Shown piece after piece: positions 18,144-26,199 of a DNA stretch of 64,000 nt. The stretch is from JABMOW01 sp964409335 (GTDB lineage: Bacteria > Fidelibacterota > Marinisomatia > SCGC-AAA003-L08 > JACNLC01). The stretch is from positions 13,287-77,286 of the forward strand of contig CAYPCW010000005.1 of assembly GCA_964409335.1 (NCBI GenBank), given 5' to 3'. Under the pieces are notes generated by a model. It saw nothing but the letters and a program-made list of their open reading frames with translations, searched no databases and was not told the origin of the DNA. The number at the start of each line of letters is the position of its first letter. The first letter of the stretch is position 1. Both the position numbers and the translations under genes were made by a program.

Positions 18144-19097
18144 ATGATTTACCAAAATATTTTAGAAACTATCGGAAAAACACCGGTTGTAAAACTCAAT
18201 CGGATCGGCGCTGATCTCTCATGTCAATTATTTGCAAAATGCGAATTTTTAAATGCCGGTGGATCCGTTAAGGACCGCATCGGGGTTTTTATGCTGGAAG
18301 AAGCGGAGAAATCCGGTCGTATCAAACCCGGCGACACTCTTATCGAACCTACATCAGGAAATACCGGGATCGGGCTTGCACTTTCCGCTGCTGTGAAAGG
18401 GTATAGGATGATCATCACCATGCCGGAAAAAATGAGTCGTGAGAAACAGGTAGTGCTGGAGGCATTGGGAGCTGAAATTGTTCGCACGCCCACAGAAGCA
18501 GCCTGGGATTCCCCTGAAAGCCATATTGGCGTTGCGAAAAAATTGAAAACAGAAATTCCAAACGCCCATATTTTAGATCAATATGGCAATCCAAACAATC
18601 CAGACGCCCATTATAAATTTACCGCCAAAGAAATATTGGATGACTTTGGGTCAGATCTAGATATGATCGTCATGAGCGTCGGGACCGGAGGCACCATCAC
18701 TGGCGTCGCCCGACGGCTGAAAGAAGTCAATCCCAATATTATCGTCGTTGGCGTTGATCCATTTGGTTCCATTCTTGGTGGCGGCGACGAAATTTTTTCA
18801 TATCTTGTTGAAGGGATCGGATACGATTTCTTCCCCGAAGTTCTGGATAATTCGCTTGTAGATGAATATGTGAAGGTCAACGATAAAGATTCATTTCTCA
18901 CGGCTCGACGTCTGATCCGGGAAGAAGGACTTTTGGTGGGGGGATCATCCGGTTCGACGGTCTGGGGAGCCCTGAAGGTCGCATCCCGTCTTGAGCCAGG
19001 TCAAAAGTGTTTGGTGATTCTACCGGATTCGATCCGGAATTACCTTTCCAAATTTGTAGATGACGACTGGATGAAATCCCATGATTTTCTGGATTAA
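18144..19097 (+). CDS. Cystathionine beta-synthase-like PLP enzyme (catalytic domain only)
   Basis: A 317-residue fold-type II PLP enzyme. The PLP lysine is in 'GGSVKDRIGVFMLEEAE', the phosphate loop is 'GTGGTITG', and the substrate loop is 'PTSGNTGIGLALSAA'. Several segments match cystathionine beta-synthase rather than cysteine synthase: 'WDSPESHIGVAKKL', 'NAHILDQYGNPNNPDAHY', 'VEGIGYDFFPEVLD' and 'EEGLLVGGSSGSTVWGAL'. The heme-binding N-terminus and C-terminal CBS regulatory pair of animal enzymes are absent. It would condense serine (or activated serine) with homocysteine or sulfide. ATG 18144 is preceded by TTGGAAAAA, a better start than the TTG at 18135. Confidence 0.85.
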   Translation: MIYQNILETIGKTPVVKLNRIGADLSCQLFAKCEFLNAGGSVKDRIGVFMLEEAEKSGRIKPGDTLIEPTSGNTGIGLALSAAVKGYRMIITMPEKMSREKQVVLEALGAEIVRTPTEAAWDSPESHIGVAKKLKTEIPNAHILDQYGNPNNPDAHYKFTAKEILDDFGSDLDMIVMSVGTGGTITGVARRLKEVNPNIIVVGVDPFGSILGGGDEIFSYLVEGIGYDFFPEVLDNSLVDEYVKVNDKDSFLTARRLIREEGLLVGGSSGSTVWGALKVASRLEPGQKCLVILPDSIRNYLSKFVDDDWMKSHDFLD

Positions 19098-19121
19098 TTA
19101 ATCTATTACCTACCGGGATCC

Positions 19122-20507
19122 ATGGCACGTCGAGATATTATAGTCGATCAGGAAATTCAGGGTATTCTCGATGAAATACGTGAATTATACAAGCAAAACG
19201 CCAGGATTGCCCTCTATAAACTTATCAACAACACGCACCCGGCGGTCATGTCTGATGTGTTCAGGCACCTGACCGGTACCGAACGTAAAGATATCTTTTT
19301 GTATATCCAGCGCATGAAGGGCTTAAAGTATTTCCTTCCTGAACTGGATGATAATATTATTGAAGAATTATTCAAGTCTACCAGCCCACGGGAAACGGCG
19401 AAACTACTTCATGATATGCCCGCGGAAGATATCGTTAATATTTTAGGACTGCTCCCGGAATCATTATCTCGTGATATTCAAAACTACCTTGAGAAAGACG
19501 AACGAGAAGAAGTGCGTGAGATTTTGCAGTATCCTGAAGAATCTGCCGGGCGGATCATGTCCACCCAATTTATCGCGTTTGAAGAAAATTTAATTATCAA
19601 AGAGGTCATTCGTCAATTTCAGGAAATTGATGAAGACGCTGAAGCACCGTATTACATTTATATTGTGAATTTGTCTCACCAGATGGTTGGCGTTCTGTCG
19701 CTGCGACAATTATTATTATATCCTCAAAAGACCGTGCTTTCAAGCGTCATGCGCCGGGATTTTATCGCTGTATCCCCAGAAACCGATCAGGAGGAAGTAG
19801 CCGGGATAGTTTCACAATACAATTATCTCGCGGTACCGGTGGTGGACGACCAAGGCGAGCTTGTCGGCGTGGTTACCGTAGAGGATGTTCTGGACATTAT
19901 TCGTGAAGAAGCGACCGAGGATATTCTGAAAATGGCGGGGGCCGGCGACGACCGGGAAATACTCCATCGATCCGTTTTTGAAAATGCAAAATCCCGGTTT
20001 CCATGGCTGCTGGCCAGTTGGCTCGGTGGAATTGTCGTTCTAACCGTAATTGGTTCATTTCATACGTTAATTGAAAAAACCGTTGTCCTTGCAGGGTTCA
20101 TCCCTATTATTCTCGGTATGGGGGGAAATGTGGGTACCCAAACCACCACCATCATCGTCCGGGGTATTGCAACGGATCGAATTAATCTCAAAAAAGTTTC
20201 AAAGGTAATTTTTAAAGAAGTCCTCGTGGGAATGTTGCTCGGGATTATTTATGGTGTCTTTTTGGGTATACTGGCTTTTTTCAAATATTCTGCTTTTACT
20301 TCACCAATACGGTTAAGTTTGATTGTTGGATTGTCTATTTTTTGTTCCATGTCTATCGCCAGTACCATTGGTTCTTTTTTACCTATTTTTCTCTATAAAT
20401 TAAACGTGGACCCGGCCATTGCTACGGGACCTTTTGTAACAACCTCAACAGATATGATGGGTGTATTGTCATACTTCACCATTGCCAGCTTACTACTTCA
20501 TATATAG
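19122..20507 (+). CDS. mgtE: Magnesium transporter MgtE
   Basis: A 461-residue MgtE. The N-terminal helical domain reaches about residue 130, two CBS domains span about 135-260 ('EESAGRIMSTQFIAF', 'NYLAVPVVDDQGELVGVVTV'), and five membrane helices follow. Pore signatures are 'GNVGTQTTTIIVRGIA' and the last-helix 'DPAIATGPFVTTSTDMMG'. The protein is a homodimeric magnesium channel gated by intracellular magnesium at the CBS/N domains. It starts 24 bp after the cystathionine synthase-like gene on the same strand. Confidence 0.95.
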   Translation: MARRDIIVDQEIQGILDEIRELYKQNARIALYKLINNTHPAVMSDVFRHLTGTERKDIFLYIQRMKGLKYFLPELDDNIIEELFKSTSPRETAKLLHDMPAEDIVNILGLLPESLSRDIQNYLEKDEREEVREILQYPEESAGRIMSTQFIAFEENLIIKEVIRQFQEIDEDAEAPYYIYIVNLSHQMVGVLSLRQLLLYPQKTVLSSVMRRDFIAVSPETDQEEVAGIVSQYNYLAVPVVDDQGELVGVVTVEDVLDIIREEATEDILKMAGAGDDREILHRSVFENAKSRFPWLLASWLGGIVVLTVIGSFHTLIEKTVVLAGFIPIILGMGGNVGTQTTTIIVRGIATDRINLKKVSKVIFKEVLVGMLLGIIYGVFLGILAFFKYSAFTSPIRLSLIVGLSIFCSMSIASTIGSFLPIFLYKLNVDPAIATGPFVTTSTDMMGVLSYFTIASLLLHI

Positions 20508-20577
20508 ATCTATGAACACAGGTTAGTCATGGTTCTGTTATTTCATTAATTCGTGAAAATCCGGTTCACATTCCACA

Positions 20578-21696
20578 ATGATTCTAAACGTTTTTCTAGT
20601 TATATTTTTATTATATGTTGTATCCGTCTTTTATTTTATTTTCGGAAATCTGATAAAATCTGTACCCGTTAATAAGACAGTTGATGATTCTGTGTCCGTC
20701 ATCGTCGCGGTTCGTAACGGAGAACGTTCTCTCCCGGAACTATTAAACATCCTGTCAAATCAAATCTATGATGGTTCGCTGGAATTTATTATCGTTGACG
20801 ATGAATCTATGGACAGGACAAAGGATATTATCCTGTACTATGCCAATCGTGATCAGCGAATCAAATATGTATCATCTTCTGAATCCCCGTCAGTGGGACT
20901 CCGGCATAAAAAACGCGCATTGGATGCCGGAATTTATGCTTCTAAAGGTGATATTTTATTGTTCACTGATGTTGACTGCAGAATGGGCAAATACTGGGTC
21001 CGGTCCATGGCATCCCATTTTATGGGATCTGTCGATTATGTGGTGGGCTTCACCCATACCAACCCGGTGAAATCATGGGTCTCCAGATTCCAGGCGGTTG
21101 ATCTTTATATTTTGATGGCATCTACGAGAGGAACCACACAATGGGGATTCCCGCTGGCAAGTACAGGGCAAAATCAGGCATTTCGGCGCCATAGTTTTGA
21201 CCGTATGGGTGGATATTCATTGCTGAGAGGTTTTTTACAGGGTGACGATTCTCTCTTTCTGCAAATTGCCCGAAAACACGCGGGGTCCGTAGTGGCATTC
21301 GCTTCAGAACCCAACGCTTTCGTTACCGGACGAACGGAAAACGCCTGGAACCCATTTATCCGGCAGCGGATAAGATGGTCGGGCGATACCCTGCTCATGT
21401 GGAAATTTAATCGGTTGTTCTTCATTTATCTTTTCGTAGTTTATCTTACAAATTGGGGATTGTTCATCTCTCTATTAGGGATTTTCCCACTCAAGATAAC
21501 AATTTGGATTTGGATTATTAAATTTATATGTGAATATGTGCTTTTTCTCTCGGTCAGATTTCTGTTCAATTCAAGATTACCGCTTGTTTCATTTATCTTT
21601 TGGTTTTTTGTCAATATACTATATACCGTCTTTATGGGGACCATGAGCATATTCAGTTCCCGTTTTTCCTGGCACGGTCGGGCTTTACAGAATTGA
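20578..21696 (+). CDS. GT2 family glycosyltransferase (membrane-bound), copy A
   Basis: A 372-residue inverting GT-A glycosyltransferase with one N-terminal helix and about three C-terminal helices. Catalytic text: 'VSVIVAVRNGERSLPELL', 'FIIVDDESMDRTKDI', DxD-type 'LLFTDVDCRMGKYWV', 'LQGDDSLFLQIA' and 'RQRIRWSGDTL' (a Q/RxxRW-type motif of processive or membrane GT2 enzymes). The donor and acceptor are not predictable. It overlaps the next glycosyltransferase through a TTGA junction; the two are paralogous in layout and likely work on the same glycan or lipid. Confidence 0.88.
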   Translation: MILNVFLVIFLLYVVSVFYFIFGNLIKSVPVNKTVDDSVSVIVAVRNGERSLPELLNILSNQIYDGSLEFIIVDDESMDRTKDIILYYANRDQRIKYVSSSESPSVGLRHKKRALDAGIYASKGDILLFTDVDCRMGKYWVRSMASHFMGSVDYVVGFTHTNPVKSWVSRFQAVDLYILMASTRGTTQWGFPLASTGQNQAFRRHSFDRMGGYSLLRGFLQGDDSLFLQIARKHAGSVVAFASEPNAFVTGRTENAWNPFIRQRIRWSGDTLLMWKFNRLFFIYLFVVYLTNWGLFISLLGIFPLKITIWIWIIKFICEYVLFLSVRFLFNSRLPLVSFIFWFFVNILYTVFMGTMSIFSSRFSWHGRALQN

Positions 21697-22829
21697 TTGT
21701 AATTTTATTTATCATTGTGGGGATTTATGTCGGCGTATTGATGTGGTTTTTAACCGGATTGCAAGCTAATTCCAGGATCAGTTCCGTTTCAAGGACAAAT
21801 GATCCTTTCGTATCGGTTGTTATCGCTGCAAGAGATGAAGAAAATAATCTCGAACTCCTTTTGACATCCCTGGACAAACAAACTTATCCACAAAACAAAT
21901 ATGAGGTCATTGTCGCAAATGACCGGTCAACGGATAATACGGAACAGATATTGGAAGCGATTGTGAAGCACCATTATAATTTTCAGTCCGTCAGGATATT
22001 AAAAACGCCTCCGGGATGGGCTCCGAAACAATGGGCACTCAACTGTGCCATCGAAGCCTCAAAAGGCGATATTATTCTGTTTACAGATGCAGATTGTCGT
22101 CCAACTGACACTTGGATTTGCGCTATGGCAGCTGAATTTTCCGACCCCTCTGTTGGATTTGTATCGGCACCGGCTCCGCTTTCACAAGGGCATGGATGGA
22201 TAGACGATATATTTCTTTTGGACAGCCTGGTTCAGGATGGGTTTTCGGCAGGCGGGATGAGCCGGGGAATCGCTTTATCCTGTACAGGTAGAAATATGGG
22301 AATACGGAGATCCGTTTTTAGCGGCGTCAATGGATACGACGGAATTCAGTCCTTTATATCCGGCGATGACGATCTGCTCTTACAAAAGGTCGCGTCATTA
22401 ACAGATTTTAAGGTGTCATTTCATTTGAGATCAGATGCTCTGGTGTATTCGTCACCCCCCAAAGATATCCACACGTTTTTCCGTCAACGGTTTCGCTTTG
22501 CTTCAAAAGGATTATCGTATTATCACCTGAATACCACGACAGAGATGAGGATGATTCTCCCATTGTTGTATATTACAAACATAATAGCCCTCTTCTCAAT
22601 GATCATCGTCATAAAGGAGACCAGTCTCATCGCTTTGATGCTTTGGGGATTCAAATCAATTGGTGACGGCATCTATTCCCATTGGATTTTTCAAAATTTG
22701 AAAATCCGGTGGCCGATCAAGGCCTTTTGGGTTCTCACCATATTTCATCCAATGTACATCGCTATTTTTGGCGCACTTGGACCATTTCTCAACATTCGAT
22801 GGAAGGAAAATGACAAACCCTTGGAATAA
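21693..22829 (+). CDS. GT2 family glycosyltransferase (membrane-bound), copy B
   Basis: A 378-residue GT-A glycosyltransferase parallel to its neighbour. N-terminal helix 'LIVILFIIVGIYVGVLM', then 'VSVVIAARDEENNLELLLTS', 'VIVANDRSTDNTEQI', DxD 'ILFTDADCRPTDTWI', 'FISGDDDLLLQKV', 'FFRQRFRFASKG', and C-terminal helices. I set the start at TTG 21693, overlapping the upstream TGA by 3 nt; the frame stays open to 21600 inside the other gene, but that extension is not family-like. The next gene begins 20 nt before its stop, so three or four genes here form one translation-coupled unit. Confidence 0.87.
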   Translation: MIVILFIIVGIYVGVLMWFLTGLQANSRISSVSRTNDPFVSVVIAARDEENNLELLLTSLDKQTYPQNKYEVIVANDRSTDNTEQILEAIVKHHYNFQSVRILKTPPGWAPKQWALNCAIEASKGDIILFTDADCRPTDTWICAMAAEFSDPSVGFVSAPAPLSQGHGWIDDIFLLDSLVQDGFSAGGMSRGIALSCTGRNMGIRRSVFSGVNGYDGIQSFISGDDDLLLQKVASLTDFKVSFHLRSDALVYSSPPKDIHTFFRQRFRFASKGLSYYHLNTTTEMRMILPLLYITNIIALFSMIIVIKETSLIALMLWGFKSIGDGIYSHWIFQNLKIRWPIKAFWVLTIFHPMYIAIFGALGPFLNIRWKENDKPLE

Positions 22830-23505
22830 GATAATTGTGGGGGTATTGTGCATGAGCTCACTTTATTCAAAAGATTTGTATTCCGTCAGAATGTGGGGCA
22901 TTCCGGTTGCGACCGTTGAAATGTACGGCACAGACAGTACCTATAACGATATCCCTGCCAGATTTGTTTATTTTTCCACTAAAACCAGCCCGCTGACATC
23001 AAAAATATTTTTTGTCGATAATCAATATACCTTATGGGTTGATCCTATTGATCATCGGACGTTATCTTTTCAGAAAAGTACGATACAGCCCGGCGTTGTT
23101 AATTCTTTAGCAACTGAAATGATGAACAACAATATTTACTACCAGAGTACCGATATACCTATTCCTGCGGATACTTTCACCATTTTTTCTTTACTGGATT
23201 TTATTCGATATCATCGGTTTAAAGAACCGTTTTTATGTAACATTGAGCGTGAGGGATATATATTCCCATCGAAACTGATACCTGTGTCTACGGATCATAA
23301 TTATGTACGTTATCAACTTGACATTGATATAAATTTCCCACAGAAACACCCTCCTGTTGTGGAACATACGGATATTTTTACATGGGCTTTATTTAAAGAG
23401 GGTGTGTCCCGACAGATTGATATGAATTATCATTCAAACCAAATTGAAGCTTGTGTATTTACCAGCGGTGTAATTCGCCTATCGGCAAAATTGGAAAATG
23501 AATAA
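22810..23505 (+). CDS. Exported DUF3108-like protein
   Basis: A 231-residue protein with a short N-terminal hydrophobic signal (KIIVGVLCMSSLYS). The mature part is beta-rich: 'PVATVEMYGTDSTYNDIPAR', 'FFVDNQYTLWVDPIDHRTL', 'FTIFSLLDFIRYH'. This layout resembles DUF3108 envelope proteins, which often accompany lipid or glycan assembly genes; the match is by eye and moderate. ATG 22810 has GGAAGGA immediately upstream. It overlaps the upstream glycosyltransferase by 20 nt and the small membrane protein downstream by 8 nt, which suggests a common pathway. Confidence 0.65.
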   Translation: MTNPWNKIIVGVLCMSSLYSKDLYSVRMWGIPVATVEMYGTDSTYNDIPARFVYFSTKTSPLTSKIFFVDNQYTLWVDPIDHRTLSFQKSTIQPGVVNSLATEMMNNNIYYQSTDIPIPADTFTIFSLLDFIRYHRFKEPFLCNIEREGYIFPSKLIPVSTDHNYVRYQLDIDINFPQKHPPVVEHTDIFTWALFKEGVSRQIDMNYHSNQIEACVFTSGVIRLSAKLENE

Positions 23506-23884
23506 GTTATACGATTTTGTTAAAAATAATCCGAAAACGATATTAGCGTTGATCCTGACGGTTTTGGTTGTCGTGATTATGCTGTACTTTAACGTGGATA
23601 AAAAAGCGATTGCTATTGTAACGATCGTCTTCGGATTTATTACCCAGGCATTTGCAGGATTTGCGGCTCTGGTCGCAATGGTTCCGATTATTGGTCCGCT
23701 TATCATTAAAGTATTAACCATCCCGTTTTTTTGGCTATTAAACGGCATGGGATATTTCACGTCGGCGGTGGCGATTAAAAAAGGGTATGGGAAGGACGTG
23801 ATGACTCATCGTCTGATAACGATTACCCTATTGATCGGTATTGTACTGGGTTATATTTTGGGTCATCTGATCCCGGTAAGATAA
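23498..23884 (+). CDS. Small integral membrane protein, unknown function
   Basis: 128 residues with three to four hydrophobic helices: about 14-32 (ILALILTVLVVVIMLYF), 39-62, 65-85 and 105-125. I recognise no family. Basic residues flank the helices and there is no signal cleavage site. Its ATG overlaps the stop of the DUF3108-like gene by 8 nt, so it is expressed with the two glycosyltransferases. A role as a partner in membrane glycan or lipid handling is inferred only from this coupling. Confidence 0.7.
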   Translation: MNKLYDFVKNNPKTILALILTVLVVVIMLYFNVDKKAIAIVTIVFGFITQAFAGFAALVAMVPIIGPLIIKVLTIPFFWLLNGMGYFTSAVAIKKGYGKDVMTHRLITITLLIGIVLGYILGHLIPVR

Positions 23885-23929
23885 CTTCTAAACTCTGCAG
23901 AACCCCCATTAAAAAATAAAGCCGGACTC

Positions 23930-24397
23930 TCAACTTCCTTTTACCGGCGGAGTCGGTTCGTTCTTAACACATCTCATCACGATGAATGTTTCAACGTGCT
24001 GCAAGCCCGGGAGGGTGCTCAGGGTATGTAAAAGAAAATCTTCATACGCTTGTATATTTTCAACATAGACCTTCAGCAGAAAGTCGGATTTACCGGTAAT
24101 ATGATAACAGCCGATAATTTCAGGAACCGCTTTAACGGCTTCCATAAATTCGATGATATTATCTTTCTTATGCCTCGACAGGACGACTTCCACGAAGGTC
24201 TGGATTCCATACCCGATTTTCTTGGCATCCATTTTAGCATAATAGCCGGTGATTACCCCGTTTCGCTCAAGTTTTTTTGTACGTTCCAACGTGGGTCCCG
24301 GTGAAAGTCCGATTTTTTTTGACAATTCTGAATTTGCGATTCGTCCGTCTGTTCTTAAAATGTTCAGAATCATAATATCCATCATGTCCAGTTTCAT
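23930..24397 (-). CDS. Lrp/AsnC-family transcriptional regulator
   Basis: A 155-residue regulator. The N-terminal winged helix-turn-helix is 'DIMILNILRTDGRIANSELS' with 'KKIGLSPGPTLERTKKLERN'. The C-terminal RAM ligand-binding domain carries 'GCYHITGKSDFLLKVYVENI' and 'LPGLQHVETFIVMRCVK'. Such proteins sense amino acids or related effectors and often act on neighbouring genes. It is the last gene of the long minus-strand unit headed by dnaE and lies 33 bp after the M24 peptidase. Confidence 0.93.
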   Translation of the reverse strand: MKLDMMDIMILNILRTDGRIANSELSKKIGLSPGPTLERTKKLERNGVITGYYAKMDAKKIGYGIQTFVEVVLSRHKKDNIIEFMEAVKAVPEIIGCYHITGKSDFLLKVYVENIQAYEDFLLHTLSTLPGLQHVETFIVMRCVKNEPTPPVKGS

Positions 24398-24430
24398 ATT
24401 CTACTTCCGGCTCAACGTACTATAAACGGA

Positions 24431-25510
24431 TTAGTTTAACACCAATAATTCTTTTGTGGCGCGATTCAGGGGTGTGCATTTGTCTGTGTGAATCCAACAA
24501 TCATCTTCGATACGAACTCCTCCCCAGCCAGGAATATAGATTCCGGGTTCGATGGTAACGACATAGTTTTCAAGTAAGGATTGTTGATTCAAATGGTTTA
24601 ATCGCGGATATGTATGAATTTCCAATCCGATGCCATGTCCGGTGGAGTGTATAAATTTGTCCCCATAGCCGGCTTTTTCAATGACATCCCTGCAGGCTTT
24701 ATCCACATCGGCGCCCGTAACCCCTGCTTTTGCCGTATCAATCCCGGCGATTTGCGATTCCAGTACCGTTTGATAGATTTCCCGGTGTTTTTCCGAGGCT
24801 TCTCCAATCACCACCGTGCGGGTCAGATCGGCATGGTATCCCTCGTACAGTGCCGCAAAATCCATGACAACAAAATCGCCTTTTCCAAAAGGCTTGTTTG
24901 AGGGGCTGGCATGAGGCAGTGCGCCTAACCACCCGGATGCAATAATTGGATCATAGCTATCTCCCTCTGCACCATGCATTTTAAGCAGATATGAAATCCT
25001 GGCTGCAATATGTTTTTCGATGGCGCCGATTTTGAGTTCGGGAATAATTTCATCGAAAACGGCATCGGTAATCTCAACCGCATATTTCAGGGATTCGATC
25101 TCTGACATATCCTTTACGGCTGCCAAATGTTCAACAATATCTGTCGTCGGTTTAAAGTCAATATCAGGAAATTGTGCGCTCAGCTCGAGGAACGACTGAT
25201 AGGGCATATGGCGGGCTTCAAAACCAATTTTCATCCCCGGTTTGAACAGGTTTAATTCATGTATAAGGTTTAGATAGCTGTCCTTAATCATATGTATCTG
25301 ACCGTTTTGGACCTGCCTATTAGACTGTTCTGCATATCGGGTATCGGAAAAAAAATGAACGGTATCCGGTGAGATAAAGACCTGCCCGGCAGACCCGGTA
25401 AAACCAGTTAAATATCGCACATTCGTTAAATAAGTAATATAAATTCCATCTAGCTGCTGGTTGGCAATGAATGTATTTAACCGTTCAACTCTTTGCGGGT
25501 ATTGGCTCAT
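24431..25510 (-). CDS. Xaa-Pro aminopeptidase / M24 metallopeptidase
   Basis: A 359-residue pita-bread metallopeptidase with a creatinase-like N-terminal domain ('LTNVRYLTGFTGSAGQVFIS'). The five dimetal ligands are visible: two Asp in 'VMDFAALYEGYHADLTRTVV', His in 'IHSTGHGIGLEIHTYPRL', and two Glu in 'VVTIEPGIYIPGWGGVRIED'. Members remove an N-terminal residue next to proline (PepP/YpdF type) or cleave Xaa-Pro dipeptides (PepQ); the length fits the YpdF/PepQ-like bacterial group. It overlaps the upstream TPR gene by 4 nt. Confidence 0.93.
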   Translation of the reverse strand: MSQYPQRVERLNTFIANQQLDGIYITYLTNVRYLTGFTGSAGQVFISPDTVHFFSDTRYAEQSNRQVQNGQIHMIKDSYLNLIHELNLFKPGMKIGFEARHMPYQSFLELSAQFPDIDFKPTTDIVEHLAAVKDMSEIESLKYAVEITDAVFDEIIPELKIGAIEKHIAARISYLLKMHGAEGDSYDPIIASGWLGALPHASPSNKPFGKGDFVVMDFAALYEGYHADLTRTVVIGEASEKHREIYQTVLESQIAGIDTAKAGVTGADVDKACRDVIEKAGYGDKFIHSTGHGIGLEIHTYPRLNHLNQQSLLENYVVTIEPGIYIPGWGGVRIEDDCWIHTDKCTPLNRATKELLVLN

Positions 25511-26199
25511 GTGTGAGGTTCCTGTTCTTTAATCAATTTGTAGATTTCATCCCGTTCTTTTTCAATTTTTTTAAGATCTCCCCCCTTGTTTTCAACGATT
25601 TCTAAAACGCTTAATGCATGGATATAATTTTTTTGTCGTCTGAAGACTTTTGCCAGTGTCATTGTAGCCATTCTGTGATCAATCACCAGGCGACTGTCGT
25701 TGTCTCGGGTTATCTTACTTTTTACACCTGTTTTATCCGGAGCAGACGCTGGTTCTGTCTCAGGGGTCTGTACATCTTCTTCCGGTCTGGATATTTCATT
25801 ATTGTTTTTATCGATCCATTGTAAACTCTCTTCGTCATCCGGAAAGATATTCACAATTTTTTCAACTGTGGTATAAATGGTTTTTATGCTTCTGCCTAAG
25901 GCCGTCTGAACTTCTATAAGCAATTTCATCGCATTCAGGTGGATCTGTGAGTTTTCTACGATTTCCTTTAACCATTTTTCCGCCTGGGCGAGATTATCTT
26001 CTACCAGTTCTACTTTAGCCAAAATGAATTTGCCTTCAATAGATCCCGGGTGATGCGCTAATCCGATTTCACATACTTTTTTCGCTCGCAGAATATCCCC
26101 GGACTCAAAGTAAATATCTGCCAGAACAGGAAAAACAGGCGAATCAAAATGCTCCGCGAAATGGTGTTCCAGCGCTTTTTTATCCGTCAGTTCGATCAT
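25507..26199 (-). CDS. TPR-repeat protein
   Basis: 230 residues built largely of tetratricopeptide-like helices: 'VLADIYFESGDILRAKKVCE', 'KFILAKVELVEDNLAQAEKW', and near the end 'TMTLAKVFRRQKNYIHALSV'. An acidic, Pro-rich linker (about residues 138-160, 'SRPEEDVQTPETEPASAPDK') separates the two TPR blocks. No signal peptide is seen, so it is probably a cytoplasmic scaffold. It overlaps both neighbours by 4 nt (carboxyltransferase upstream, M24 peptidase downstream); any link to carboxylase assembly is inferred from that coupling only. Confidence 0.82.
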   Translation of the reverse strand: MIELTDKKALEHHFAEHFDSPVFPVLADIYFESGDILRAKKVCEIGLAHHPGSIEGKFILAKVELVEDNLAQAEKWLKEIVENSQIHLNAMKLLIEVQTALGRSIKTIYTTVEKIVNIFPDDEESLQWIDKNNNEISRPEEDVQTPETEPASAPDKTGVKSKITRDNDSRLVIDHRMATMTLAKVFRRQKNYIHALSVLEIVENKGGDLKKIEKERDEIYKLIKEQEPHT

